A DNA stretch of 64,000 nt. Origin: Zhengitettix transpicula. Lineage: Eukaryota > Arthropoda > Insecta > Orthoptera > Tetrigidae. Below, piece after piece: positions 1 through 11,329 of this stretch. The translations under genes were made by a program, and so were the position numbers. How positions within the stretch are numbered: position 1 is the stretch's first letter; each line of letters begins with the position of its first letter. Where the stretch lies: the NCBI GenBank assembly GCA_037074705.1, contig CM073591.1:179639432-179703431 (forward strand), in the 5' to 3' direction. Under the pieces are notes generated by a model. The model had not been told where the DNA came from. It searched no databases and saw only the letters and a program-made list of their open reading frames with translations.

Positions 1-293
1 AGATACATAAAAAAAAAACTAGAGTTACACCCCAACCAACTTGCAAATAACCTACTAGACAGTAGTAAACACAACCGCATGCTTAAAAGAAACTACACTC
101 TGGACCTGCCCTGCAGCTTCTACCTGGGAACACTAACTGGAAATAACCTAAATAGTAACAACACCCAAATTGCAACAGAAGACGTATTATTGTATGCGTC
201 TTCTATACAACCCACATTCATACACAATATTTACTTATTTCTTTTATTATCAACAGATCGTAAATAGTTATTAATAAAATAAAATAAAAAAAT

Positions 294-580
294 TATCAAC
301 GACCGAGGCGGAATACGTAGTGGCAAGTGAAGGAATTGTTGTGGTTGGTGCGATTGTTGCGAGTGTTACGTGTTGATAATGAAAGTGTCATCAAGTTGAC
401 AAAGAATCCACAATTCTACAAAAGAAGTAAACATATAGATGTACGATACCACTTTGTTCGGGAGTGCGTGTTGGCAGGTACTGTAAAAGTGGAACACGTA
501 GATTCCAGGAAGCAACTTGCAGATTTATTTACTAAGCCGTTAGGTAAACAAGTGTTTACTCGCTTAGTTCAAAGAAATTA
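294..580 (+). mobile_element. Ty1/copia retrotransposon, RNase H C-terminal fragment
   Basis: This is the 3' end of a copia-type pol gene. The residues TTEAEYVVASEG, typical of the copia RNase H core, are read from about 302. After a one-base frame change near 326 the reading continues as KELLWLVRLLR, then DNESVIKLTKNPQFYKRSKH, HIDVRYHFVRE and the hallmark ending DSRKQLADLFTKPLGKQ, and stops at 579-581. Copia polyproteins normally end shortly after the LADLFTKPL motif, so this is the natural C-terminus of a copy whose 5' part lies outside the window or is lost. I cannot define an LTR on the right. The frameshift marks a dead copy. Confidence 0.85.
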
Positions 581-1483
581 AATCTAGGACAAAAAAACAC
601 CCATAAAAGACTCAAACGAAAGCTTCCACAAGACACACAAATAATTGTCAACCTTGACCCAATGCAATCATCCAGAGGTGTGAAATATTCACATAATCCT
701 CTCTCCAAATACTCTTAGCCATATGATTTCTTATTACATCATAGCAGTGAATTGCATTTACTTGCATAACCTCCTAAATAAAGTTAAAAAACAAAACAAA
801 CAAAAACGTGAAGCTGTGGGGATGAATTGCTAACAATTCATACAGTCGATTGGAAAGCGTGTTGGAGAAAATCGAATGTATTTGCTTTGTTAATAGTCAT
901 TTACTCTTTGACGCGACAGCTTTATGTGTTTTGACGCTTGGAAGTTAGTTATGTTCTGTTCTCTCGGATAGGACGCGCTTGTTTTTCCTTAATAATCTCT
1001 TGGGGTGGTGGAGGAAAGTGGTGACAAAAATGAATACAAAAAAAAACATAAACAAGATTGGTGTTAAATCGGAATCTTTGATTTGAATACCAACATTCAC
1101 CATGCCAAATAATAATTTGGGATATAAACTTGGAGTGAGAATGTGTTAATTATGGAATATAATAAGGATTGTGATTAATAATTACTCATAACAAAAAAAT
1201 TATCCATAAACAATTAGGTGACTTTCATATAATTCATTATGTTAATTGATGTAATTCATAAAGTTAAATGCAGTCATAATTGATTGGTTTTATAAGTAAT
1301 CAATCTTATTAAACTGAATGAATCATTAATTTCAATTCACTTGATTGGATTTCAAAGCAAATATAAAATTACATATTTAATTGCAAAAAACAGTATTATT
1401 AGTTTCATAATTTTTTTGCTATAATTTCAGATAATAAGTTGAACTATAGTAAAAAATACTTTTTCTGATAGATGTATACTCAC
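581..1483. other. AT-rich stretch, no gene recognised
   Basis: No open frame with family resemblance and no terminal repeats were found. It may include the 3' end of the copia copy and intron sequence of PPO-B, whose exon 2 lies just to the right on the minus strand. Confidence 0.5.
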
Positions 1484-1676
1484 TAAGGAATACATTGATA
1501 AGATATCCAGCCATCCGTCTATGATGTGGTATAAAGGTAGAGAAAAGCTCACGGCGTCCTAATTGCCTTGGTATTGTCAGATCAGGAAGTGTTATTTGCT
1601 TTACTTGGACATCTTGGGTGTCCCTCTCTCCATACCTGTCAGAAATTTCTGAGAATATGCCTCTGTAGCGTGAAAC
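1484..1676 (-). CDS. PPO: PPO-B exon 2 (activation-site exon)
   Basis: Encodes VSRYRGIFSEISDRYGERD and then ITLPDLTIPRQLGRREL plus HHRRMAGYLINVF. The acceptor reads GAAG|GTTTCA at 1677-1678 and the donor GTGAGT begins at 1483. The length of 193 bp leaves phase 1, as in PPO-A exon 2 (196 bp). At the place where insect PPOs are cut between Arg and Phe, this exon has Arg-Tyr (DRYG), whereas PPO-A has DRFG. Confidence 0.85.
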
Positions 1677-4169
1677 CTTCAAAATGAACACTTATTTATA
1701 CTGTTCAGTCTTTAGCAAAATATAATATTTACATCCTACATTCTCAAGATAAACAATTTAATACTAGGATTTTCATCGTCAAAGCAGTTCTCAGAATAAA
1801 TATAACTAAGATCTTCCAGTGCATTTTAGCACGGAAAGGTTATTGATTAAGCCATAGCCCTGTGTTGTGTCTTATGAAATATCTGCATAAAGTAAAACTC
1901 ACACATGAAAATTTCATAGTCAATGGTGGCTGGTGCATATGTGTTAATGTGCTACAACATTTAATTTAGGAATTAATTTTAAGAACCTTTATAATAATTG
2001 TTTTTAATAGTCCAAATTTTTGTTTTTATAGCGAAAATTTAAAACTGCCCGCTTTGTGGCGAACTAACGTATGATAATACAGCCAGCTGGCCATGTGAGT
2101 GCTATAGCAGCTGCAGCTTTGATTTCTGTCTGGAATGAAAAAGGCACAAGTGCAGAATTGTGTTTCACTCCTCTGCATCACTTGTAAAGGTTAACAAACT
2201 GCCTTTTTTTGCCACAAAGCAAACAGCACAGAGCCTTGACATGCAATGAAGCAGAGAAAAAATAAATAAAGTTGAACATTCAGTAATTAAATATATTATT
2301 TTAAAGTAGTTTATATTTTCGAAAAAAAAACAGTATTCCTATTTTTTAAAGAAAAAGTTATTTAAGGGACATCAGAGTGTAAAAATCTATCACAAGACCT
2401 TGCATACAAATTACTATCATGTGTGGCTTGTTCCAAAAATTAAGTTTATTTAATATAAATACAAAGCAAAAATACTTTCATGTTTTCAATGAAGATCTAT
2501 TTGGTACTCAATTATTTGCTTTAAAATCTTAGAGACTATTGGAAACTACGTAGACAGAATTAGAAATGTATTTTGTCGGGTCAGATTAATGATAACACTA
2601 TCACTGTTGTAGAATTATTAATTTACATAGTTATCATCATAAAAAAATGGTTGCTCGTGGTGATGTAGCACATAACTTCCAAAACTCATGAGCCGCCACT
2701 GTTCTGAGTAAAACATTTTAAAAAACAACAACACACAACAATGGTAATATTAACGGTAAAGTATTATGTTACATTATATTATAAGTTTGTCTTCAAGGAA
2801 CAGGACTGAGCTAATATTAAATGTTTTAGAAACTATTGTTTGATAAAAATATTTGAAATAGTATTACAAGTGTAAATAAATGTATAATATATTTTATAGG
2901 CAATGTATATAAATTAAATCACTTATGTTTATATAGTATAGGAAATTGGTTCGCTTATTCAGAAATGAATAAATAAATTACAACACTTAAGGATACATCT
3001 AATTTACAAGATTGATTGAAAGACAAAAATTTTAATTTATATCTTTTATAAGAAGTTCATTTTTCACTTAAATGTCATTAGGTTTTAAAATGAAAAAAAT
3101 TACGTCTGATTGAAAATAATGAATAAGAAAGATAGCCTATTCAGAAAAAATGATAATATAAATACCACACAACGTTTATGGGATCCTTGTGCCTTTCGTC
3201 AGGTGCTAAGAAGAGCCTAGAGCGACACAAGTGCACTTGTCAGTTGACAACTCAAAAGCGACGAAAACGCAACAACAATGGGAGAGCCGAAGGGTTAGCG
3301 TAAGTATAAGGGAGCAACGACAATGGGAAAACAGAAGGTTTAGCGTAATCATAAGGGATCATAGCAATTATCAATAATTGGGATCATGGTAATTATAATA
3401 ATAAGGGATCATAGTAATTATCGATAATTTCTATGATCCCTTATTATTACGCTAAACCTTCTGTTTTCCCATTGTCGTTGCTCCCTTATTGTTACGCTAA
3501 CCCTTCGGCTCTCCCATTGCCGTTGCGTTTTCGTCCCTTTTGTGTGTTGTCAACCGACAAGTGCAGTTGTGTTGCTCTAGGCTCTTCTTAGAACCTGACG
3601 AAAGGCACAAGGATCCCATAAACGTTGTTTGGTATTTATATTACCCTTTTTTTCTCAATTGGCTATCTTTCTTATTCGTTATTATATTTTACTTTCGAGG
3701 GAAGAAGCAAAACTTTAAATTGAAATTGCATACAGAGTTGTGAAACTGCATTCAATTCTCAATAAAAAACTGGTATCTCTATTTGATATAACTATTTGCC
3801 TATTAAGAATGACAAATTTGAATATTTAAAGAGTTATAGAACTATTTTTCAAATAATAAAACATGTTAATAAATTATTATTCATTTAACTCTCTAACTCA
3901 CATAACTTTGTTTTCATTATTGTTTTATTTAGTAATTTAGTAAAAAGTTAAATTATAGTTTTTAATTTCATATATTATATAAAGGTACACACATAATATT
4001 CTGGTGGCATGATGAATTTCCTTTTATCTCCAACATCTCCCTTGGGTATAAATATTGGTTCACCCACTCTGTCAAATAAATAATAAAAGTTGCTCTTCTC
4101 GTATGATAAAGTATTTTTGGAACCATTTCTTCCTGCAGGATGGAATTGAACTACTGGACGGTTTTGGCT
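1484..4169 (-). CDS. PPO: PPO-B: second prophenoloxidase gene, partial (first two recognisable exons)
   Basis: Two minus-strand exons, 3993-4169 and 1484-1676, encode the start of a prophenoloxidase, the copper zymogen that is cleaved to an active phenoloxidase in insect melanisation, wound healing and cuticle tanning. The first gives YYLFDRVGEPIFIPKGD, the N-terminal signature of the family. The second gives the segment around the activation site and ITLPDLTIPRQLGRRELF. The splice phases equal those of the matching PPO-A exons: 59 codons phase 0, then 64 codons plus one base. The copper-binding exons would lie left of position 1. No exon carrying a start codon was found between 4170 and 37519, so the true 5' end is unknown. 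There are no stops or frameshifts in either exon, so it looks functional. The homologous pair lies head-to-tail with PPO-A. Confidence 0.85.
2040..2710 (+). repeat. Interspersed repeat family C, copy 1
   Basis: About 670 bp resemble 48890-49800: both contain the CAGCCARCTGGCCATGTGA block, a GTGGCTTGTTCCAAAAATTA block, and end in a CATGAGYCGCCACT sequence. A shorter third copy of the left part is at 51000-51157. No coding potential was found. The right end, read on the minus strand as AGTGGCGGCTCATGAG, resembles DNA-transposon termini, but no matching inverted end was located. Confidence 0.65.
3090..3705. repeat. Palindromic Penelope-type terminal repeat (head-to-head), copy P1
   Basis: The left half (about 3090-3400) and right half (about 3425-3705) are reverse complements over about 280 bp. 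Both carry GATCCTTGTGCCTTTCGTCA or its complement, the GAGCCTAGAGC block and the GAAAGATAGCC block. The centre near 3415 holds short GGGATCATAGTAATTAT repeats. The same sequence follows the GIY-YIG domain of the Penelope-like copy at 29.7-30.3 kb, so these are probably element ends joined head-to-head. The transcript could fold into one long hairpin. Confidence 0.75.
3993..4169 (-). CDS. PPO: PPO-B exon 1' (N-terminal domain exon)
   Basis: Encodes 59 codons beginning SQNRPVVQFHPAGRNGSK, with FYYLFDRVGEPIF in the middle and ending in MPPEYY. The acceptor AG is at 4170-4171 and the donor GTGTGT starts at 3992. PPO-A exon 1' (61250-61426) also has exactly 59 codons and lines up along its length. 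There is no in-frame methionine ahead of the LFDR motif, so translation must begin in an unseen upstream exon. Confidence 0.85.
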
Positions 4170-4534
4170 CTGAAAAATGAAGGACATATTTAGTGAAAAT
4201 CTAAATAATCACCTCAGTAAAAAAATATTATTTTCATAAATTAAAACTAGCTACCTATCATTAATTAATACAACTAACGGTTTTAATATTATAAACTGTA
4301 TTTAATATATGGCTCTAATTTTGAAACATAGGACCCTATACTTCACTTTACTTTTCTAGTAAAGTTAGATTCTATACTATTGCAGATTTTCAACATTTGC
4401 ATTTTTAAAAAGAGCTTATTTCTTTAAAACTGATTATATAGTTTTTCCCTCGTGTAGTTTGTCCTCACGAAGAATTAATTTTTTTTTCCAACAACATCTA
4501 GCACCAAATTAGTGACAAATTACTCCTTAGCCAA

Positions 4535-5760
4535 CCTGTTCATCTTACAACTGGAACAGCAACACCTACATTCATCTCCATTGAAACCCTTAAGTTGGTT
4601 CCAGTTTATAGATGATATCTTCATACTATGGACCAGATGCCCTTTCTTATTTCCTCGGAAATCTAATCACCAAATTTTTCATTAAGTTAACGTGGAACCA
4701 CTCCCCCACTAACATCACCTTCCTTGATGTTGATATACATTACAGTTCAATCCAAATCACAACTTACGTTCACATTAAACGCACCAACACCTTACAATAC
4801 CTTCACTTCTCCAGTTGTTATTCTGACTATACCCAAGTGTTTCCTCCCATACAGCTTACCCTTCGGGCAGGTAGCATTTTCTCCACATGGAACAGTCTGG
4901 ACAACTACATCAACCATATCCTCAATGCTTTCATAAATAGCATTGATCCCTTAGTTTTCGTGGCCAATGAAACTTCTTAGTTAGCCATCAGTTTTTGGGC
5001 TGTTGGGCCACGCGTAGTTTCAGCGTGTCTGCCAACATTTTGCTTGTTAGCACCAAGCATTCTCAAAGCTAAGCCTAGCCTTCAGAATAACTTTGTGTTA
5101 ACAAGCTAAATGTTGGCAGACTCACCAATACTATATGAGGCCTAACAACCCAAAAACCAATGGCTAACAATGAACCCTAGAGATCTTCTCCAGAAAAAAA
5201 TATGCCTATGCCTTATCCATAGTCCACCTACTAAAACCCATCCATGATCAATATAAAAAATGTAGCCCACCCTTAAACAAAAAACCTACTTTCCTAAACT
5301 ACAATTACTCAACTCCATTCTCTACATGGCCTACACTGGACAAAAATCCCCCTCAGATAAAAAAAAAACATCCTTCCAAAGGCACTCCTCACGTTTCCCA
5401 AGGGTTGCTTTCAGATGTCCTCCTAACCTCCCTGCATCAAAACTACCCTTGTAGGCCTAAAACTCCTTTACTTAATCCGGGATACCAATCTTGCAGGAGG
5501 AACAGGTGCCAAGTGTGCCCTTGTCCTTCAACCTATCTCAATCCACCTCAAATAGCCATTTACAAAATCAAAGGAAACATTACCGGCCTCTCCTCCCGTA
5601 TCATCTACCAGATTAATGATCTGTGTTCTCTATCAGCGAATCAAAACGACCTCTGCTAACCACAGCAGCACTGTCAAACTATCCAAAACCCCATTTCCAA
5701 TGGCTGATCGGTCTAGTCACAGCACCAACAATTTCGACCATCGGGAATATGCCCAATTGT
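4535..5760 (+). mobile_element. Penelope-like retroelement remnant (RT to pre-GIY-YIG region)
   Basis: From about 4590 the reading gives FQFIDDIFILWTRCP, a reverse transcriptase catalytic box (F-x-D-D) of the Penelope type. After a frame change comes NITFLDVDIHYSSIQITTYV and TLQYLHFSSCYSDYTQ, which resemble the FLD...LHFSS segment of Penelope-like RTs. At 5405-5659 the Cys-rich stretch CRRNRCQVCPCPSTY and then GLSSRIIYQIN resembles the linker that leads into the GIY-YIG nuclease, which itself is missing. Frameshifts and stops show a dead copy. It is interrupted by a palindromic insert at 4981-5167. Confidence 0.7.
4981..5167. mobile_element. Short palindromic MITE-like element inside the Penelope remnant
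   Basis: This 187-bp segment starts TTAGCCATCAGTTTTTGGGC and ends in the near-perfect complement (CCCAAAAACCAATGGCTAA), giving inverted ends of about 29 bp. A second inner inverted pair (GTCTGCCAACATTTTGCTTG with CAAGCTAAATGTTGGCAGAC) makes almost the whole element self-complementary. It carries no gene. The family is not identified. Confidence 0.65.
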
Positions 5761-5828
5761 AGTTTTTAACAATAAATACAAAATTCAATTATTCACATTG
5801 AATAAAGGATTAATGCTAATTATTTTAT

Positions 5829-6808
5829 AGTCGCTGGCAAATGATAAGTGGATGTTGCAATATTTCAGGAATATAAATTACATTATACTGTGCAGTTAAT
5901 GTATTAGATTATTTCACATGTGTTAAATTCCTCGTGTTTGTTCTGCCTTACTGAAAGAAGTCGATTATCTGCCGATATTCTATTGAAAGATAAGTTCAGT
6001 GAACAACAAAATGTTCATAACATGATAGGAGGTCGTTACTCCTAAATTAGCAATGTGTTGACAGATCTTATTTGGTGTTGAAATAGCTACATTCACAATT
6101 TCAGTACTCAGCCAGCTGTTTCTTATCTCTCACAGGGTCAAGTCCATAGGTCTGCTTGTTTTGTTCGTCAGCATAAACCATTTGCAATCATCATCAAAAC
6201 TACGCTAATATTTTATATTGAAAATACTGTTACCATCAAGAATATATTAACAAAATATTTTTTGGGAAAAGAGAGTTCATCTTAAATTTCCTTCACTAAA
6301 TACTTCAACGAATTAAGATTCGAAATATTTAATGTTATACAATATACCGATGTTTCGTATTATCTATTTAGATTTTAAGTACTACGTATATTATAAGCAT
6401 TTAAGGTATTTTTTGGCTCGTTTCTTAATTACCGTCAGTTGATATTGTCGACTAAACCTCAGTTGTTCTTTACATGTGAGTATTCACATTGTAGCAAAAT
6501 GTGTCATTCTTAAAGTCAATTGGCATTATTCATTACTATTTAACGTTGGTTGACTATGAATATGTAATCCAATTTTAATGAGATATAAATTAGTTTTCAC
6601 AAAATTAATTGTTTACATTTCCTTAATGAAATTTTAAATTTCTGTACACTAGAAAGGAAGGCGATAATTTCTTTTTATGAAAGAGACAAACAATTTTGAG
6701 GCACTGGCAAATGATAAGTAGATATTACAATATTTCAGGAATGAGAATTGCATTCTACCGGACTGAGCAATTAATGTATCAGATTATTTTACGCTTGTTA
6801 AAATTCTG
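5829..6808 (+). repeat. Direct repeat pair of about 110 bp
   Basis: The segments 5829-5940 and 6700-6808 share CTGGCAAATGATAAGT, AATATTTCAGGAAT and TTAATGTATYAGATTATTT blocks in the same order. About 870 bp separate the two copies, and I recognise no gene between them. Two insertions of one short element or an old local duplication would both explain this. Confidence 0.6.
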
Positions 6809-6865
6809 TAGATTGTTCTACATATTTTCATTATGTCCTATCTTACAGCATAGAAAACTGTGATT

Positions 6866-7206
6866 GTTCACATCACGCGTTTCAAATATTTAAACTATAA
6901 AAGCCTGCAGGACAAATCATATCTCGTGCGGATTGTAATGCCGCTTGCAAGCCTTTGTTTCGTAAACTTGGGATTTTAACTTTGCCTTGTACGTATATTC
7001 TAGAAATTTTAAAGTTTGTCTGGAATAACATCAATTTATATGCCCTAAACGGAACAAAACATTTATTCAACGCTAGAAATCGCTCTCAATTCCGCATTGA
7101 AAAACATTGCCTAAGCCTTTTTGAATCAAGCATTCGTTATTCCGAGATAAATCCATACAATAGTCTTCCGGATGAAATAAAAACTTTATATATACAAAAT
7201 TTATTT
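6866..7206 (+). mobile_element. CR1/jockey-type RT fragment, second copy
   Basis: Close match to 15740-16090: the shared stretch reads LGILTLPCTYILEILKFVW, followed by NINLYALNGTKHL and SQFRIEKHCLSLFESSIRYS. It is the C-terminal end of a non-LTR retrotransposon reverse transcriptase. It is bounded abruptly on the right by a family B element at 7211. Confidence 0.75.
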
Positions 7207-7210
7207 ATAA

Positions 7211-8060
7211 GCAGCTGAGTACACGGCGTTCCCTGGGTATTTATTTAAATGAACCCGGAGTAGGAATTGATTCGACACTAAACTCTTGGTAAACATTTCA
7301 TTTAACCAGCATCAATAGCGTCAGTGTTTGGAACAATTACGCATTTACATTCTCCTCCCCTTGCCATCTAACTTCAAATAAACCAGGATCATGACTGATG
7401 GTATTCAGAAATTCTCCTACTACATAAAATAAATTTGTCTAAAAATAACGTCGAATTAAATCTGTGGAATATACTCACTAACTTAATAAGTCTAAAACTA
7501 CTCCCGGTACCTTAAAGAAGGAAAGAAATACAACTTTTCACTAAATAGAGACCAAAATACAGCTGGCAACCTAAGAAAATAAAAAATTACCCGGTAACTT
7601 AAGAGGGTCTAAATGATTACAATATATAACACTTGTGTATGTACATGCCGTAGAATCGCATAATTTTAGTTTATCTTTACGTTTAATGTATTATGGATCC
7701 ATAAACGATGCCATCTATTTTTCTGCCGTCTCTGACGCCAATAATTCTTAATAATAAGGAAACGGTGACCTCAATTTCGATGAAAGTTCCTTTCGTTATT
7801 ATATTCAGCAATAAGAAGATTGACAGTAAATCACACTGCAATATCAAATCTGAAGACAAAATGGCGGACGTTCCAAAACCTTGATTATAACTACTTGGGC
7901 AGGGAATTTTATTCGCTATTTGTACGGGACATGATTTGGCGACTAAACAAACTCTTTTCTTTCTAGAGTAGGCAATGAAATACTTTAGAGTCAAGAAGTA
8001 AGAAAAATTGTTACTGGACCAATGAGTTACAAGTAACGCGTTACGGAAACAATAGCCGTA
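7211..8060 (+). repeat. Family B element, copy 1 (truncated)
   Basis: Begins with AGCTGAGTACACGGCGTTCC and matches 42838-43400 through the blocks GGAATTGATTCGACACTA, CATTTCATTTAACCAG and GCGTCAGTGTTTGGAACA. The later part matches the GGTAACGGTG...TCGATTTCAATG region near 43360 less well. No coding potential was found. It lacks the internal tandem array of the copy at 19.5-21.7 kb. Confidence 0.7.
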
Positions 8061-8970
8061 AACCCTATATTATCAATAGTACACAGTGTAGACTAATATA
8101 ATTTGTCTAAAGCTTATGTTAAGGACCGTGGACAATTTTTTCTCCCCTGTATATAGTTTAGTTTTACACGAAATAATTTTCAACGTCCCCGGCACATTCC
8201 ATCTGCGCCACAAGACGGTAGCAGGTGACCGCACCTGACAACAACCAGTGCTCCGCACTCTGCTGGGCCACTCTCTCAGGTGAGCACGGAACGTTGTTCG
8301 ACAAGGCTAAGGAAATACCACCACGTCTTGCGTTTAAAATGCGTATTTCTCTCAATGTTAGCCTACTGTTCTTGCGACAGCTGCATTTCTGTTAATAATG
8401 TATTATAATATTACTCTCTGGTAATTATCTTGTCATGTGTAGGATTGATTGTCTTAGTTTCTATTGTTCTATTATTATTATCATCATTATTCGTCTTGTA
8501 CGTACATTACATATATTTTTTATTACCTCGACTTAATGAGTTCATAATTCTCCGTCCGACCCACTTATTTATTTTAGTTTTGTTGATGTGAAATACGACA
8601 CCCATATGAAGAACTGGTAACCTTCCTGTTTTAGTGCATAGAACTTACGGAAGTTAACCCACTTGTAGTTAGATACACTAAGGCCCGGCGCACACGGAGC
8701 TTCTCAAAAACAATTGATTGCTGATTCAAATCACAAATTAGTACGTGATGCGGTTCAAACCATGTAATTAAATGAGACACTGTAAACAGCGGTCGCTACT
8801 TGTCATTAACTAGTCAGTAATGCGTTAGTAATCAGTTGAAGCTGAATCGTCATGTCGAGTCGATTTGGACTTGAATCACCCAGTCTCTCTTGCGATATTT
8901 ACTTTTTGATCATATAAATAGTTGAATTATATAAATATTACGTTTTAATAATTTGAAAATTCATATTATG
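8061..8970. other. Unassigned intergenic sequence
   Basis: I recognise no gene. The sequence GGCCCGGCGCACACGGAGC at 8683 resembles the ends of PIF/Harbinger-like elements such as the one at 47839-49925, but I found no partner terminus. Confidence 0.4.
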
Positions 8971-9640
8971 CAGTGGAAGCTCGCTTATTGAGCATAATTC
9001 ATTCCGGAATCTTGCTCGTAATGCCAGAAACACGTTAAACGAAACAATATTTTACGTAAAAATAGAATAATGCGTTCCATTCCGAAAAATCACACGCTAA
9101 ATGCCATTGATTGTTTATAACACATACTTTGTTACAAGTAAGTTGTCTACAGACACTTGTTTTTGCTTCCGCTTGAAAAATTGGTGGAAGAGTGACAAAA
9201 TATTAGAGTCAAATAAATTCGTAGCGCGCGTAGTTAATGCCTTATTAGGGTGAGTTTCAACGTACGATGCAACACTTTTCTTGCATTGAAAGGTTGTTGC
9301 TCAGCTGAAGCTATTATGTCCTCCTTTCCTGATGAAATCTCATCCGCAACTTGTTGCAGTGACACAGAATGACGTTCCATAAGCTCATCGGTGGTCAGCT
9401 CCCGGCTGTGCTTTTCCACTAACTCGTCCATGTCATTCCTAGGAACCTCGAGCCCCAGAATCTTGGCCAGAGACACAATATCGTCTTCACATGCACTTGC
9501 TCTAACCCTTCTGAATCGCGTTCGACAACTCTGTCCGTCCAAAGCTCTTCCATGCAGAAATAATGAGTCTCTTGGTGACTCTTTCTGATGCCTTGTCGGT
9601 CACCTTGAAGGAAGTAACTGTGTGAAGCCACGTGTCCACG
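8971..9640 (-). mobile_element. Tigger/pogo-like DNA transposon fragment
   Basis: The minus-strand frame 9234-9542 reads ILGLEVPRNDMDELVEKHS then RELTTDELMERHSVSLQQV, which matches the acidic C-terminal region of Tigger/jerky-type (pogo superfamily) transposases. At 8971 the sequence CAGTGGAAGCTCGCTTATT resembles the terminal inverted repeat of these elements and lies on the correct side (transposase 3' end). The DDE core and the other terminus are absent, so this is a truncated relic. Confidence 0.6.
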
Positions 9641-9859
9641 TGAGAGAAAATGTATCAAAATTTGCAGATTACTCTCGATCACTATGTTTCCACTTCAGAG
9701 TATTTTTACTATCCTATAGCTCCCGGTGAGCTTTTTCTCAGTTCACTGTAGAGAAATTCAGCAATAGTTGAGAGTTAAAAAACATCCAGAGTTTAAAAAT
9801 TCTGCGAACAGTCCGTTTTTGTTCATTTGTTTTCTCCAATGGATGCAAACAAAGTAAAA

Positions 9860-11090
9860 AATAAACTTGTCGCAGCAATTACTGCCCTGCAAATTTTTTG
9901 AGCAAAAAAAAATGGCGCTGAGTAAAGCCATTGGATTTTTCGAAGGTTTACTTAACAAGATAACTTCAAATACACAATATGACGTCAACATATCTATAAT
10001 ATTGTATAGGTTTGAATGTAACTTTTCAAGACAAGAATTTTCTAAGTCCCTCATTATTATAGGTATTATCCCTTCTGACAAATTGGATGAATTAATGACT
10101 GTATCTAATATTTATTGTTCAATCAGTTAATTCACTTATGAATTAGAAATTGATTGTCGTCTAAATTTTTTAGAAGTGTATATATGCCGTCAAAATCATT
10201 GTTTAAATATTAATTGGTTTCATAAATCTACTTACACAGATACATTTTTTATTTTTTTTCTAATCAACCAATTAATCAAAAACGGCTATGGTTTTTAATT
10301 TTTCGGACAAAGCTTTGTTATTGTCTGATATATCATATCATATTGATAACCTTAACTATGTATTCAAAATTTTAACAGCTAATAATTATCCTATTGGTTT
10401 TATTGGCACATTCATTAATCTTAGAATTAATTGCATAAATAAACTGCTGACCGTAAAAAAATCAATACTAACAATTCTGTTATTTTACCTTATTATGATT
10501 CTGTATCTACAAAATTTAAAATGTTTTTCAAAAAACTAAATATTTCTGGAATTTTTAAATATGTTAATTATTTATCATATTTTGTTAAAAAAACAATAAG
10601 ATTGTCTTAATAGATGGATATCTATAATGCTAATAAATAATTTAGTCGGTGTAAAGAATGAATAAAGTCTGTGAACGTGATCGAAACCTCGAAAATACAA
10701 TTATTTATTCGGTTAGAAGCTCGAGAAGACTTTATTCATCCACAATTTTGTTGAAAAAATTATTTTTAATAACTACTCATTTTGTTATATCGGCCAGACC
10801 AAACTATCTTTGTTAACTAGAATTAAGGAACATGAAACCAATGTAAAATTTCCATTATAAGCATCCTTCCATTACTAAACATTGCTTATATCCTAATAAT
10901 TCTTCCAATTTTTATAATACTAATAATCTAAATGAGGAAATAAATAAATAAATTAATAAAAGGTTAATCTCAGAAATGTTACATATTAAGGCCAATAAAT
11001 TTTCTTTAAATGTTAAACAGGACACTTCTCATTTCAAATTTATTTATGATGGCTTATTAAATAATCTTTCTAAATTTATATATTTGTAAA
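9860..11090 (+). mobile_element. Penelope-like retroelement with RT thumb and GIY-YIG endonuclease remnants
   Basis: Reading across frames gives INWFHKSTYTDTFF (about 10210), KALLLSDISYHIDNLNYVFK and ILTANNYPIGFI (10300-10410), which are characteristic of Penelope-like RT C-termini. At about 10770-10850 the sequence NYSFCYIGQTKLSLLTRIKE has the signature of the GIY-YIG endonuclease (YIGQT, R, EH) that sits at the C-terminus of these elements. The frame runs on to an ordinary stop near 11088. Several frame changes, and an inserted hairpin module at 10658-10739 between the two domains, show it is dead. Confidence 0.8.
10658..10739 (+). ncRNA. Hairpin-enclosed hammerhead-like motif, module 1
   Basis: A 13-bp perfect inverted repeat (ATGAATAAAGTCT at 10658-10670, its complement at 10727-10739) encloses CTGTGAACGTGATCGAAACC and an internal GAATAAA/TTTATTC pair. 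A CTGANGA-like box followed by GAAAC is the layout of a hammerhead ribozyme core, known from Penelope-like elements. Here the first box is degenerate (CTGTGAA) and stem II is weak. It sits within a Penelope-like copy. The ribozyme call is an inference; the inverted repeat is seen directly. Confidence 0.35.
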
Positions 11091-11329
11091 GTGTTGAAAA
11101 TTTGTGTACATCTCTTCACTCGGGCAATAGTTGTGACAATGATCACTTAAATTGATCGAACCGTCTACAAATTTCAAATAATATTGTTCGAAATTAATTT
11201 CTGTTTTTTATCTTTTATACAGATAGTTAATTTCTTTGTTTCTATTATATATCTCATTATACTTTTTGTATACAATTTTTTAAATATATAGGCTATATTA
11301 TAACGTCGGAAATTGTCGTTAGTTAGGCA

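Noticed and set aside
9867..10130. Independent small host gene
   Set aside because: It lies directly upstream of and in line with Penelope RT sequence and is most simply part of that element.
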